Of a stretch of 32,087 bases of DNA, positions 15,659-24,483 are shown piece by piece. Both the position numbers and the translations under genes were made by a program. Origin of the DNA: Vulcanimicrobiota bacterium (GTDB taxonomy: Bacteria; Vulcanimicrobiota; Xenobia; Xenobiales; JADMJV01); assembly GCA_022842865.1 (NCBI GenBank), contig JALHOV010000017.1, positions 1-32,087 of the forward strand, read 5' to 3'. Under the pieces are notes generated by a model. The model saw only the letters and a program-made list of their open reading frames with translations, was not told where the DNA came from and did not search any database. The stretch's first letter is position 1, and every line of letters starts with the position of its first letter.

Positions 15659-16440
15659 CCGATCTCGATCCGCACCTGAGCGGTCAGCGACCCGCCGGCG
15701 CATACCTCCAGCACGTCCACTCCGTCGCGAAGGCCAAAGCGCGGACCGGTCCAAGGCTCCAGGCACCAAAACGGCTTGCCGGCCAGATGCCAGATCACCA
15801 AATACCGATAATGGTGGTCATAGTGAACGCGCACGTCCTGCAGGCGGGCCCAGTCGCGCTCCACACCGCCCAACTCCCAATCCAGCACGGGCCAGTCCTC
15901 CGGGATAGGTCCACTCAAGGTTTCCGCCGGTGTTCCCGGTTTCTCATTATCGCGCCGGGTGCGCACCGGAAGATCCCAGTGCAGCGGTCCCTCCTCCACC
16001 AGGAAGTAAGGATGCAGTCCCGTCTGAAAGGGCATGGGCGTAGGGCTATGGTTCAGAAACAGCTGGTCAAGGCCCAGCCCCTTCTCATCCACCCAGAAGC
16101 GGAAGCGCAATTCGAAATCCCAGGGGAAGCATTCCAAGCTGGCCGCCTCCGCGCGCAAACCCAATTCTAACCAGGACGGGTCCTGACCCAGAACCTTCCA
16201 GCGGGCCTGGCGAGCCAGGCCGTGCTGAGGCATTCGGTAAGGGGTGCCTTCCCCCAACGGCCCACAGATCGGGAAAAGAATGGGAATGCCGCCCCGCACG
16301 TTCTTGCTCGGGTCGTCAAACGTGGTCTGGTCCAGATAGAGAAACTCTCGACCGTGGCGCTGCAGCGAAGTGACCAGGGCGCCGCGCTCGGGGGCAATAC
16401 GGGCCTGGACCCCGCTCGCTTGATGGGAAATCGTGATCAT
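15655..16440 (-). CDS. Aldose 1-epimerase / hexose-6-phosphate epimerase-like enzyme
   Basis: 261 aa with the galactose mutarotase beta-sandwich pattern: GGIPILFPICGPLG (50-63), MPQHGLARQARW with a probable catalytic histidine at H73, then QTGLHPYF with the second histidine, and a C-terminal CLEPWTGP. These enzymes interconvert alpha and beta anomers of free or phosphorylated sugars in the cytoplasm. I chose the ATG at 16438-16440 because AAGAGGGG lies just upstream; the longer frame to 16506 runs back through the terminator hairpin. The residue that distinguishes phosphorylated from free sugar substrates is not resolved here. The upstream leader contains a terminator, which could make expression conditional. 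Confidence 0.85.
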   Translation of the reverse strand: MITISHQASGVQARIAPERGALVTSLQRHGREFLYLDQTTFDDPSKNVRGGIPILFPICGPLGEGTPYRMPQHGLARQARWKVLGQDPSWLELGLRAEAASLECFPWDFELRFRFWVDEKGLGLDQLFLNHSPTPMPFQTGLHPYFLVEEGPLHWDLPVRTRRDNEKPGTPAETLSGPIPEDWPVLDWELGGVERDWARLQDVRVHYDHHYRYLVIWHLAGKPFWCLEPWTGPRFGLRDGVDVLEVCAGGSLTAQVRIEIG

Positions 16441-16466
16441 AGACCCCTCTTGTACCCCGCGCGGAC

Positions 16467-16504
16467 AAAAAAAATGCCCTCGCGGCGCAAAGTCCAGCGA
16501 GAGC
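16467..16504 (-). terminator. Intrinsic terminator or attenuator before the epimerase gene
   Basis: On the minus strand, GCTCTCGC (16504-16497) pairs with GCGAGGGC (16483-16476) around a 13-nt loop, followed by A and eight T residues (16474-16467). It lies only 14 bases before the ribosome site of the epimerase gene, so it either ends an upstream small RNA or attenuates the epimerase mRNA. Confidence 0.75.
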
Positions 16505-16762
16505 AACCAAGTTTTGTCATTCAGAGGGAGCGACCTTCAACGTTCATAGTTGACCCGGCTCGAGATTCGAACCGATGAATGTATCTTAGCAGCCGATTCG
16601 CAAGCGATTCCAAAATCGTTGTTAGAAACGTGAACAATGGATGAACTCTTTGAGCCAGGTCCAGGCGCCTGTTTGAGAATCCTTAAGCATCCTTTCTCCC
16701 ACTTGGGCATGGCGTAACAGGAAGTTCACAGATTTGGGCAGCCGAAAACTTATTCTGGGTCA
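16505..16762 (-). other. Non-coding leader or small-RNA candidate
   Basis: No convincing protein is encoded here. On the minus strand GACCTGGCTC (16661-16652) pairs with GAGCCGGGTC (16561-16552) as a 10-bp helix with one G-T pair that would be a mismatch in the plus-strand RNA, closing about 110 nt. Inside are GGTTCGAATC, which looks like a tRNA T-loop, and small hairpins TTGTT/AACAA and TCGC/GCGA. I could not build a tRNA cloverleaf. With the terminator downstream, a small RNA or riboswitch-like leader is plausible. Confidence 0.35.
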
Positions 16763-18706
16763 GTGAACATCCGCGAAGTCCAACTGATGGAACGCAAACT
16801 GCCGCCCCACAAGCCCGGCGAGGTGCTGGCTCGTTTGCGCGAGCCCCAGGACCGCGTCAACATCAGCGGCGTCAAGGTGCTGGAGACCTTCGACATCCCC
16901 CGTCGCACGCCAGCCGGCGACCTGGTCCGCCTCCAGTTACCCTCTGGAATGTCCACCGCCGCCGGCATCGCCTGGCTGGAAAAAGACCACCGCTTCGAAT
17001 ACGTCACCAGCAACGACCTGCGCCAACCCGCCCAGGCCGCTCCGACTCCCCCACCGCTGCCGCCCCTCCCAGGTAAAGTCAGCAACGACTACGACCCGAT
17101 CAAGCTCTATGGCATGGACAAAATCGCCGCCCCCTTCGCCTGGGAAAAGACCACAGGCAGCAATACGGGCCCGGTCATCGCCGTGATCGATACCGGCATG
17201 GACCTGACTCACCCCGATCTGATGGAAAACCTTTGGACCAACCCGGGTGAAATCGCTGGTAACGGAATCGACGACGACGCCAATGGAGTGGTCGATGACG
17301 TGCACGGTTTTAACGCCCAGGCCCAGACCGGCGACCCCACCGACGACATCGGTCACGGCACCCATTGCGCCGGAACCATCGGAGCCCGGGGCGACAACGG
17401 TCAGGGCGTGGTAGGCGTGAACTGGCAGGCCCGGTTGATGCCGATTCGCACCATGGTCAACGGCTCCGGTACGGCCGCCGACAACATCCGAGCTCTGGCC
17501 TACGCCACCAAAATGGGCGCCCGGATTACCTCCAACAGCTATGGCGGGGAGTACAATCAGGCCGAGCGCGATGCTTTTGCCAACTCGCCCCAGCTGCATA
17601 TTTGCGCCGCCGGCAATCAGAATAACGACAACGACACCAGCCCCTACTATCCGTATCAACGCCCGGTAGGCTACCCTGGCAACTACGAGTATGATCACAT
17701 CCTGTCGGTCGCCGCCACCGACGCTCGCGACCGCCTGGCCAGCTTTTCCAACTATGGCCCCCGAAACGTCGATCTGGCCGCGCCCGGTGTGGCCACTCTC
17801 TCGACCGTGCCCGGCGGCGGTTACGAAGCCAAAAACGGAACCTCCATGGCCTGCCCTCACGTAGCTGGCGTTGCGGGTCTGATCGCGACTCTCTATCCGG
17901 AGTCGAGCAACGAGCAAATGCGCACGCGCCTGCTGGCCAACGTGGACAAGGTGGCCAGCTTAAAAGGCCGAGTGGGCACCGGAGGCCGACTGAACGCCCT
18001 GAAGGCGCTGGAGAAAGACGAAATCGCTCCCGACGCCCCCGCCAACCTGACCGTCAAACCCGACGGTGCCTGGCTCGACGTTAGCTGGGTCAACAGTGGG
18101 GATGATGGCCAGAGCGGCCAGGCTTACCAATACCACGTCCAGTGTGGAGAATATCATAGCGTCGGTCCGGCCGGAGAAAGCGGAAAACCGCAGACCATCC
18201 GAATTCCCGCCTCGGCCGGTGAGGTCTCTTTGCGCCTGGAGGACAATGTCGGCAACCTGGGGGCCGAAGCCGTTGTCGAAGGCCATCCCAGCTTGAAGGT
18301 GCTCCGGCCGGGTTGGAATTCCGACGGCAAGTGGGCCCAGGTAGATGAGCCAGGTCGTCCCGGTAGTTGGACCGACAGCCCGGGCAGCAACTATGGGGTC
18401 AACACCAATTCCGCCCTGACCAGCGACTTCGTCGACGTCAGTTCCTTGCAAAAGCCGGTGCTGCGTTTCGCAGCCCGTCACCGGCTGGAGCCGGGCGGTG
18501 ATTTTGTCTACGTGGAAGTCAACAAAAAAGGCAGCGACAGCTGGAAAAAGCTGAAGGACTTCACCAGCTTCCGCGACTGGCAAGACCACACCATCGACCT
18601 GGGCAAATTGCAGGGCGAGGTGCGTTTCCGCTTCCGCCTCAAAAGCGACGGAGCCAAGGTGGAAGACGGCTTCTGGTTGGATCGCCCGGAGATCGCCGGG
18701 GGCTAG
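16763..18706 (+). CDS. Subtilisin-like serine protease (S8) with C-terminal beta-sandwich module
   Basis: 647 aa. The first 100 residues form a prodomain (HKPGEVLARLREP, then an I9-like beta-alpha-beta) and a Pro-rich linker. The catalytic domain (about 110-420) has the intact triad D143 (AVIDTGMD), H198 (GHGTHCAG) and S361 (NGTSMACPHVAG), with the oxyanion Asn in AAGNQNN. A calcium-loop-like NGIDDDANGVVDD is present. Residues 430-510 look fibronectin-like, and 515-647 match the immune-inhibitor-A type jelly roll (GSWTDSPGSNY, DFVYVEV, GFWLD). Such proteases normally carry a signal peptide; none is seen from the GTG at 16763 or the ATG at 16787, and no Shine-Dalgarno supports either start. 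Its stop lies inside a hairpin repeat. Confidence 0.92.
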   Translation: MNIREVQLMERKLPPHKPGEVLARLREPQDRVNISGVKVLETFDIPRRTPAGDLVRLQLPSGMSTAAGIAWLEKDHRFEYVTSNDLRQPAQAAPTPPPLPPLPGKVSNDYDPIKLYGMDKIAAPFAWEKTTGSNTGPVIAVIDTGMDLTHPDLMENLWTNPGEIAGNGIDDDANGVVDDVHGFNAQAQTGDPTDDIGHGTHCAGTIGARGDNGQGVVGVNWQARLMPIRTMVNGSGTAADNIRALAYATKMGARITSNSYGGEYNQAERDAFANSPQLHICAAGNQNNDNDTSPYYPYQRPVGYPGNYEYDHILSVAATDARDRLASFSNYGPRNVDLAAPGVATLSTVPGGGYEAKNGTSMACPHVAGVAGLIATLYPESSNEQMRTRLLANVDKVASLKGRVGTGGRLNALKALEKDEIAPDAPANLTVKPDGAWLDVSWVNSGDDGQSGQAYQYHVQCGEYHSVGPAGESGKPQTIRIPASAGEVSLRLEDNVGNLGAEAVVEGHPSLKVLRPGWNSDGKWAQVDEPGRPGSWTDSPGSNYGVNTNSALTSDFVDVSSLQKPVLRFAARHRLEPGGDFVYVEVNKKGSDSWKKLKDFTSFRDWQDHTIDLGKLQGEVRFRFRLKSDGAKVEDGFWLDRPEIAGG

Positions 18707-18726
18707 TCGGCCGAAGGCCGCTAGCC
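18701..18726. repeat. Hairpin repeat, copy 1
   Basis: GGCTAG and CTAGCC arms enclose an inner GGCC-GAA-GGCC stem; the full element is 26 bp. The protease stop codon TAG (18704-18706) is part of the left arm. A near-identical 27-bp copy is at 24484. It has no T tract, but its position between convergent genes suggests transcript termination or 3'-end protection. Confidence 0.75.
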
Positions 18727-20445
18727 CTAAATAGCCCAAAAAGGCAGGAAGTAACTCCTCAGCCAACGCGGCCAGGTGATCCCCAGCCGCCGCCAGTCCT
18801 CTTCCAGACCGATATTCTCGGCATGGTAAAACTCAGCTCTGGCCAGAGCCCGCCGAGCCTCCCGCCTCCTGCCCTGGGCTGTCCACAAACGGGCCAGCCA
18901 CTGGTGAGCCGAGGCGAACTGCGGGTAGTCTTGCAAACTCTGCTGCCAACTTGCTTCGGCCTCGGATAGTTGACCGCGAGCCTCCAGCGGAAAGGCGGCC
19001 AGAAAAGCCCGCAAATAGTCTGGCATGGGAGTGTCCACAAATTGTCCGGCCAACTCTTTGCGCACATAGAGTTCACCGATCATATCTGAGGAAACGCATA
19101 CCCAGCCACCAGACTGCTTTAGCTGAGACCAAAGAGGCGAGTCGTTCGAGGCCAGACGATTATTCACAACCGCCTGGACCTGATAATCGTCTAGCAGCTT
19201 TAAGGCGTGCGGCCGTCCCAGCCAGATTTCAAAGTAGGCGGCCAGAAAATTGGGCTGCAAATAGACCTGGTCGGTCCGGCTATCCACAAAGACTTTTTGA
19301 CGCCCATCAAAATGGTAGAGAAAATAGCCGCCCGCGTTCATATCCGTAAAGACACGAAGGCCGACCGGACCCTGAGCCGTCTGGGCCGCCAGGCGTTCAC
19401 TGAAAGACTCGCGACGCACCAGGCCTGACAGGGGGAATTGCAGCACGACGAGGGCCGTCAAAGACTGCAGGCTCAACAAGAAGGCCAGCACCCCCGTAAC
19501 CGCCCGGAAGGAACCGGGCAACCTGAGGACGGCCCAGGGCACCAGGGCGACACACAATTGAAACTGATGGCGAACAGCCTGATTCATGAGAAAACCCATG
19601 ACCAGAGTGACCAGCAAGGGGGTCAACTCTCGTTTACGCCAACAGTCCACTGCCCCGACCAGGGACAGCGCCAAAAGCAACCGGGACTGCCAGGCACCAG
19701 GAGTGCCCCAAACGGGAGGTTGGACCTCCAGAATCACGTCACGCCAGGGAGATTTGAAGAGCAAAAAGTGGATCGGGTAATAAACGGTCTTCCAGCCCTG
19801 CGGATTGATCAAGGTGGCCAACGAACTCAAGCCCAGCGAGATCCACCATTTCCAATCGGGACGTTGTCCGGCGCGCAACCGTTCGAGTGCATTTCCCAAC
19901 GAGTAAAGCCCCAGCAAGAGAATGCCGGCCAGACTGGCCACGTGCAGGTTGAACCAGAAAACCATCAGAGGTGGAAGACACCACAGCGCGGAGGGCCTTC
20001 CACGCCGAGCCAGTTCCAGCAGCAACACCCATAAGGTGGTTAGCACCAGGCTAAGGCTGGCGGGGCGCAGAGAGATACTATGAGTCCAGATGGAGGCTAC
20101 CAGCAGCACGAGTAGCCAGGCTTCGGCCCGACCTCGCCGCTGGACTAGAAAGGCCACCATAGCGGCCCCTCCCAGCAGAGCGATGCTGCGCATAAAGATC
20201 AGGGCAGAAAGCCCACCTTGCTGAAAGACGGGAAAGGCAAGCGCCTGAAACAGCCAGTCGATCCGGGTCCAAGGATGATTGGCCTCGGTAAAGGAGTAAG
20301 GGTCGGTCAGTTCCAGTCCGTGCTGCCAGAAGCGTTGCCCTGCAGCCAGGTGCCACCAGATATCGGTCTCCGTGCCCACGATGGGAGCCAGGCTCCAGTT
20401 CAGGATGAGCAGGCCAGCACTCAGCCACCACAACCATTTCGACAC
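18727..20445 (-). CDS. Polytopic membrane protein, GT-C glycosyltransferase-like, with C-terminal TPR
   Basis: 572 aa. About ten membrane helices occupy residues 1-345. The first periplasmic loop has the acidic motif TETDIWWHLAAGQRF followed by TDPYSFT and WTRIDWLFQ, a layout seen in GT-C enzymes whose first loop holds the catalytic acid. Residues 360-470 form a soluble domain (FTDMNAGGYFLYHF, KVFVDSRTDQVY), and 470-560 a TPR-like helical pair (EAEASWQQSLQDYPQFASAHQWLARL). The likely substrate is a polyprenyl-linked sugar. Start GTG at 20445, 57 bp from the divergent second GT-C gene. The family is seen mostly as uncharacterised membrane proteins; sugar and acceptor are unknown. Confidence 0.7.
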   Translation of the reverse strand: MSKWLWWLSAGLLILNWSLAPIVGTETDIWWHLAAGQRFWQHGLELTDPYSFTEANHPWTRIDWLFQALAFPVFQQGGLSALIFMRSIALLGGAAMVAFLVQRRGRAEAWLLVLLVASIWTHSISLRPASLSLVLTTLWVLLLELARRGRPSALWCLPPLMVFWFNLHVASLAGILLLGLYSLGNALERLRAGQRPDWKWWISLGLSSLATLINPQGWKTVYYPIHFLLFKSPWRDVILEVQPPVWGTPGAWQSRLLLALSLVGAVDCWRKRELTPLLVTLVMGFLMNQAVRHQFQLCVALVPWAVLRLPGSFRAVTGVLAFLLSLQSLTALVVLQFPLSGLVRRESFSERLAAQTAQGPVGLRVFTDMNAGGYFLYHFDGRQKVFVDSRTDQVYLQPNFLAAYFEIWLGRPHALKLLDDYQVQAVVNNRLASNDSPLWSQLKQSGGWVCVSSDMIGELYVRKELAGQFVDTPMPDYLRAFLAAFPLEARGQLSEAEASWQQSLQDYPQFASAHQWLARLWTAQGRRREARRALARAEFYHAENIGLEEDWRRLGITWPRWLRSYFLPFWAI

Positions 20446-20502
20446 CGCGGTTGGCTACGACGGAAGGGCAGGGGTCTCCTGGCTGGACTCGAACCGCCCC
20501 GA

Positions 20503-22023
20503 GTGAGGAAAAGCTTGCCGTTGTGGTTCTTGCTGGTCGCTCTGCAACTGCTCTTACTGGCTCCCTACTACACCGGCTGGCTCGATCACATGTTTCAGGA
20601 CGAAGCCTACGTCGTCCTGGGCGTTCGCGCCCTCTTGAAGGGGACTTTCCCCTACCGGGACTGGTATAGTTATCTATCGCCGGGTTCCTATTTCCAGGCT
20701 CTGCCCTGGATGAGCCTGGCGGGCACGGGTCAGTTTGGAACTCGTTCCACCATGGCCTTGCTGGCAGCCGCTCAAGGGCTGGTCATCTGGCGTCTGGCCG
20801 GCCCCTTGAGCTTCTCCTGGCGTGGTTTCGCCTGGCTGGTCTGGGCCTGCCTTGGCATGATGGAAATCCCCATCCTCAATTACCATTGGTTCAGCATTTT
20901 CTGGTTCAGCCTGACGGTGGTGGCCGCCCGACGCTGGGTGAGGGGCGAGCATCGCTTCGCCCCCTGGGTCGGCGCGGGCGTGGCCCTGGCGGGCTGGAGC
21001 CTGCAGTCGGAAGGCCTGGCTGGAGTGCTGCTCATCGCCGCTTGCGGAGTTCTCTTTCGCCCGCCGGGCCTGGCGCGGGCCTGGCTGGGACTGCTGGGCG
21101 CAAGCCTGCTCCTCTGGGGTCCGTTCTTACCCTGGTTGCCCGAGATCTGGCAGCAGAGCGTGCTCTCCCTCAAGGCACACCAGCGCTGGGCCTTTTTTCG
21201 CTACAACTGGTCGGAACTCACCCCCACCTGGGAAGCCGCCCGGGCCAGCCTTCCTGGCGCGGACCCCCTGGGTTGGAGTTACGCCTGGCTTTTGTTTCTG
21301 GTGCGCTCCCTCAAATATGGAGCTCTGCCTCTTTGGGTCGGACTGAGTGCGGTCCAGGCCTGGCGCAGCCGGGACCGGGACCTGCAGGTTCTGGCGCTGG
21401 CAACCATCCTTCTCTTCTTGGCCAACAGCAATCGCCAGACCCTTCACTACCTGTCCTATGAGCTGGCTCTGGCCATTCCCCTGTGTGCTCATCAGCTCTA
21501 CCATCTCCCTCGAGGGACCTGGGTGCGCAATGGCCTGGCAGTTCTGGTCATGGCTTTCTGGACCGCCAATTTTTGCATCTGGCAGCGTGATGCAAAAATT
21601 CCCATCGACACCCCGACCGGACGGTACTGGACGGACTCCGTTTACCAACGCAGGCTCTACGAAATTCTCGGTGGCTGGGCCACCCTCTGCGGCCAGGACC
21701 CGCGCGGAGCACTCTGCCAAGAATATCAACCTCATCTTTACAGTCTTTGGAACATCAGGGTCCCCATCGCGGAAATCACGCTGGTCCCCCTCCAGGCCAG
21801 TCTGGAGTCGGTGCAACAAGCGGCTCGTCGTTTGGATGAACAAGAGATTCCCTGGATCATTTACGTGCCCAGCGACCCGGCAGCGACCGCCGCCGAACAC
21901 ACTCGCATCACGGCCGAGGAATTCGCTCGCTGCCAGGCCGAGTTCTATCAAACTCTCACCCAGCACTATGAAGTCGCGGAACAGGTCGACGTGCTGCAGC
22001 TACTGCGCCGGAAAAAGCGGTGA
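20503..22023 (+). CDS. GT-C (PMT/ArnT-like) membrane glycosyltransferase
   Basis: About 506 aa with ten or more membrane segments. After the first helix comes the periplasmic loop DHMFQDEAYVVLGVRALLKG followed by PYRDWYSYLSPGSY, the typical arrangement of a PMT/ArnT-like enzyme with the DE pair as the catalytic acid. The C-terminal 150 residues are soluble and periplasmic. Such enzymes move sugars from polyprenyl phosphate carriers to protein, lipid or glycan. I chose the GTG at 20503, which begins directly before the first helix (VRKSLPLWFLL); the frame is open further upstream, but that part overlaps the divergent gene. No clear ribosome site is visible. It overlaps the next gene by GTGA. 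Confidence 0.75.
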   Translation: MRKSLPLWFLLVALQLLLLAPYYTGWLDHMFQDEAYVVLGVRALLKGTFPYRDWYSYLSPGSYFQALPWMSLAGTGQFGTRSTMALLAAAQGLVIWRLAGPLSFSWRGFAWLVWACLGMMEIPILNYHWFSIFWFSLTVVAARRWVRGEHRFAPWVGAGVALAGWSLQSEGLAGVLLIAACGVLFRPPGLARAWLGLLGASLLLWGPFLPWLPEIWQQSVLSLKAHQRWAFFRYNWSELTPTWEAARASLPGADPLGWSYAWLLFLVRSLKYGALPLWVGLSAVQAWRSRDRDLQVLALATILLFLANSNRQTLHYLSYELALAIPLCAHQLYHLPRGTWVRNGLAVLVMAFWTANFCIWQRDAKIPIDTPTGRYWTDSVYQRRLYEILGGWATLCGQDPRGALCQEYQPHLYSLWNIRVPIAEITLVPLQASLESVQQAARRLDEQEIPWIIYVPSDPAATAAEHTRITAEEFARCQAEFYQTLTQHYEVAEQVDVLQLLRRKKR

Positions 22024-23420
22024 GAACAGAAACTCCCTTTCGAGCGCTGCTGCTCACGGTCGTTTACGCCAGCCTGGTGGCGCTCACCATGACGTTTCAC
22101 GAGGTGTGGCGGGATGAAACGCAAGCCTGGATGCTGTCACGGGACAGCTCCAGCCTCTCGCAACTCTTCTTCAACCGCCGCTACGAGGGCCATCCACTGC
22201 TGTGGCACTTCTTGCTGTTTCTGCTCAGCCGGGCGACTGGCAGCGCAGCCGCCATGCAGGCACTTCAGCTCGGCATCTGTAGTGCCTCAGTTTACCTGAT
22301 CGCACGATTCGCGCCGCTCTCCTGGACGGACAAAGCGCTGCTAACGGGCGGCTATTTCTTTTTGTTCGAATACGGCGTCATGAGTCGCTCCTATTCCCTT
22401 GCCGTATTGCTGCTGGTCGTCTTCGCGGTTCAGGCCGGCCGTGCCGGAGCCTGGGTCGCCCTGGCGCTACTCGCCCATGTTTCGCTACACGCTCTGATTC
22501 TGGCAGGAGCCTTAGCCCTCTGGTTGCTTAGCGGGAAAGGCCGCTCCGCCTCCGGTTTGCTGCTCTTTACGCTCAGTTGCTTGCTTTCCATCTACTGGAC
22601 CTTGCCTCCCCAAGACCAGGGCATCTACTCTGGTTGGTTTTTGCAATTCAGCCTGCCCCGGCTGTGCCGTGCCGGCTGTCTCATCTGGCAAGCTTTCGTA
22701 CCGATTCCCCTGATTCAGATAGGCTGTTTTGACACCAACATCCTGTCTGAGGTGGACTCGCGTTATGTCTATACGCTTTCTCTGTTCATTCTTGGGGTCA
22801 CTGCGCTGGCCTTGCGCAACCGGTCCACGCGCGCCCTCTACCTGGGCTCCGTACTTCTGCTGCAGGTCTTCGCTTACGTCAAATTTATCGGCTACAACCG
22901 TCATGCCGGGCACTATTTTCTGATCTGGCTGGTCTGTCTCTGGCTCGATGCCCCCCGGGGCTGCGGACCCAGGCGCACACTGGGCCTGCGCCTGCTCTTG
23001 CTGCTGCACCTGGTCGTCGGGCTGGGGATGGTGGCCACCGACTTGCGCTACCCTTTTTCGGCCAGTTATCGTGTTGCCCGGGCTTTAGACCAGGAGCGAC
23101 GTCCTCTGGCGGGTATGCCCGGCTCTATCGTGGCACCCGTTGGTTACTGGCTCAACCGCCCGATTTTTAGTGCCGAGGCCAATCGCTGGGAAACCTTCAC
23201 TCCCTGGGACAGTCAGCGCGCCACCGACACTCCGCCCGACCTGCTGTTGCGATTGAAACAACTGGGCCCTGAAGTCGTTTTAGTGGCCAATCGTCCTTTC
23301 TTTCTCAAGAACGTTCCCAACGTGACCTTTCAGCCGATCGGGGAATTTCCCCACGGAATGGTGCCGGATGAGGGCTACTACCTCTACTTGCTGACCTTTC
23401 CCCCAGCGCAGAGATTTTAA
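22020..23420 (+). CDS. Membrane protein, GT-C glycosyltransferase-like
   Basis: 466 aa with about ten membrane helices. The first loop has FHEVWRDETQAWMLSRDSSS and then RRYEGHPLLWHFLLF; the paired acidic residues (E-x-x-x-D-E) and the EGHP-x-LWH block are typical of an uncharacterised GT-C-like family in bacteria. The last 90 residues form a soluble tail (PVGYWLNRPIF, PEVVLVANRPFFL). The GTG start overlaps the upstream stop (GTGA), so both are translated together. The two plus-strand genes and the divergent one make a three-gene GT-C cluster, perhaps for glycosylation of exported proteins or lipids. Confidence 0.72.
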   Translation: MRTETPFRALLLTVVYASLVALTMTFHEVWRDETQAWMLSRDSSSLSQLFFNRRYEGHPLLWHFLLFLLSRATGSAAAMQALQLGICSASVYLIARFAPLSWTDKALLTGGYFFLFEYGVMSRSYSLAVLLLVVFAVQAGRAGAWVALALLAHVSLHALILAGALALWLLSGKGRSASGLLLFTLSCLLSIYWTLPPQDQGIYSGWFLQFSLPRLCRAGCLIWQAFVPIPLIQIGCFDTNILSEVDSRYVYTLSLFILGVTALALRNRSTRALYLGSVLLLQVFAYVKFIGYNRHAGHYFLIWLVCLWLDAPRGCGPRRTLGLRLLLLLHLVVGLGMVATDLRYPFSASYRVARALDQERRPLAGMPGSIVAPVGYWLNRPIFSAEANRWETFTPWDSQRATDTPPDLLLRLKQLGPEVVLVANRPFFLKNVPNVTFQPIGEFPHGMVPDEGYYLYLLTFPPAQRF

Positions 23421-23493
23421 GACTGGCGTACTATAGCATCGGTATGAGTGCCCCGTGCTTTATCAGGACAGGAAGAGCAGAATAGGGCATCTG

Positions 23494-24480
23494 TTGGCGT
23501 TCCGCGCCCGTAAGGAGAAAACCATTAAACGCATCTGGCTTTGGCTAGTTTGCCTGTTGGCAATGTGCACCCTGGGTTGCGGCAGCGATCCCGACAACTT
23601 TATCGCCGATCCCACCAACCAGTTACCCTTTCACACGAACTGGAATGCTTACAATCTATACCGCTTCGATCCAAATACCCAAAATTGGGTCAGGATCGTC
23701 AGCTTGAGCGTGCCGGTCGCCGATATCCCGGCTCTAGGCAACAAACCCTCCATCCTGGTCCACGGCCTGGGGGGCAATATCAAAGATGGAAGCCTGACTC
23801 CACTGGCCCAGGACTTGCTGGCCGGCAACGAAGCCACCGTCGTCTTCGGCTTTGAATACGACAGCCAGGACGCCATTACCCGGAACTCCACCTACTTCAC
23901 CCAGGCTTTGCAGCTGCTCAACCCCGGAAGCACGCATCCCACCTGGTCGATGTTAGGACACTCCATGGGCGGACTGGTCATTCGCGCCTCGGTGCAGGGA
24001 AACACCTTGCCCATCGCCGACACCGGCAACAGCGTGGTCACCATCGCCACACCGCATTTTGGTTCTCCGGTAGCCAATGCAGTCCAAGGCGCCAACACCG
24101 TTACCCAAGGAGTGCTTACGGGACTCCTCAACCAGGGCGGCTTCACCAACGCCGATGGCAACCCCAGCGAGGCCAGCGTGAACGCCAACGGCATCACCGA
24201 CCTGCGCACCGATTCGGCCTTCCTGGGAAGCTTGAACGCGGCCGGGAACATCGACAACCACCCTCAAGTGAACTACTACACCATTGCGGGCACCGAACGA
24301 GGGGCCTTCAATCAGGCCAACGGACTGCTCGGCGTCAACACCGACGATGGATTTGTGACAGTGGCCAGCGCCAATCCGCCCCAGCTGATGCCCACTGGCA
24401 CGGCCACGGTGGCCGCCGACCACATCAGCATCCAGTCGGATCTGCGGACGTTTAACTTCATCCGCGATTTCCTGCCCTAA
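23494..24480 (+). CDS. Lipase-like alpha/beta hydrolase, probable lipoprotein
   Basis: About 328 aa. The N-terminus KRIWLWLVCLLAMCTLGCGSDPD is a membrane-export leader ending in a lipobox-like TLGC. The mature protein is an alpha/beta hydrolase: oxyanion loop ILVHGLGGN, nucleophile GHSMGG, then TPHFGSP, an acidic candidate in NTDDGFVTV, and a late histidine in ADHIS. This matches triacylglycerol-lipase or PGAP1-like lipases. The start is debatable. A GTG at 23455 lacks a ribosome site, a TTG at 23494 has AGGG 6 nt upstream, and the best Shine-Dalgarno (TAAGGAG, 23511-23517) points to an ATT at 23524. I used TTG. The hairpin repeat copy 2 follows the stop. Confidence 0.8.
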   Translation: MAFRARKEKTIKRIWLWLVCLLAMCTLGCGSDPDNFIADPTNQLPFHTNWNAYNLYRFDPNTQNWVRIVSLSVPVADIPALGNKPSILVHGLGGNIKDGSLTPLAQDLLAGNEATVVFGFEYDSQDAITRNSTYFTQALQLLNPGSTHPTWSMLGHSMGGLVIRASVQGNTLPIADTGNSVVTIATPHFGSPVANAVQGANTVTQGVLTGLLNQGGFTNADGNPSEASVNANGITDLRTDSAFLGSLNAAGNIDNHPQVNYYTIAGTERGAFNQANGLLGVNTDDGFVTVASANPPQLMPTGTATVAADHISIQSDLRTFNFIRDFLP

Positions 24481-24483
24481 AGA

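Noticed and set aside
16441-16506. Longer epimerase start with a 22-residue extension
   Set aside because: The extension is encoded by the terminator hairpin and U tract, while a good ribosome site fits the later ATG.
16540-16665. A minus-strand tRNA suggested by GGTTCGAATC and a 10-bp closing helix
   Set aside because: No consistent T stem, D arm or anticodon arm could be drawn and the closed length of about 110 nt is too long; kept only as an RNA candidate.
20218-20502. N-terminal extension of the GT-C-like protein back to 20218
   Set aside because: It runs antisense through the divergent membrane-protein gene, is not hydrophobic and has no ribosome site.
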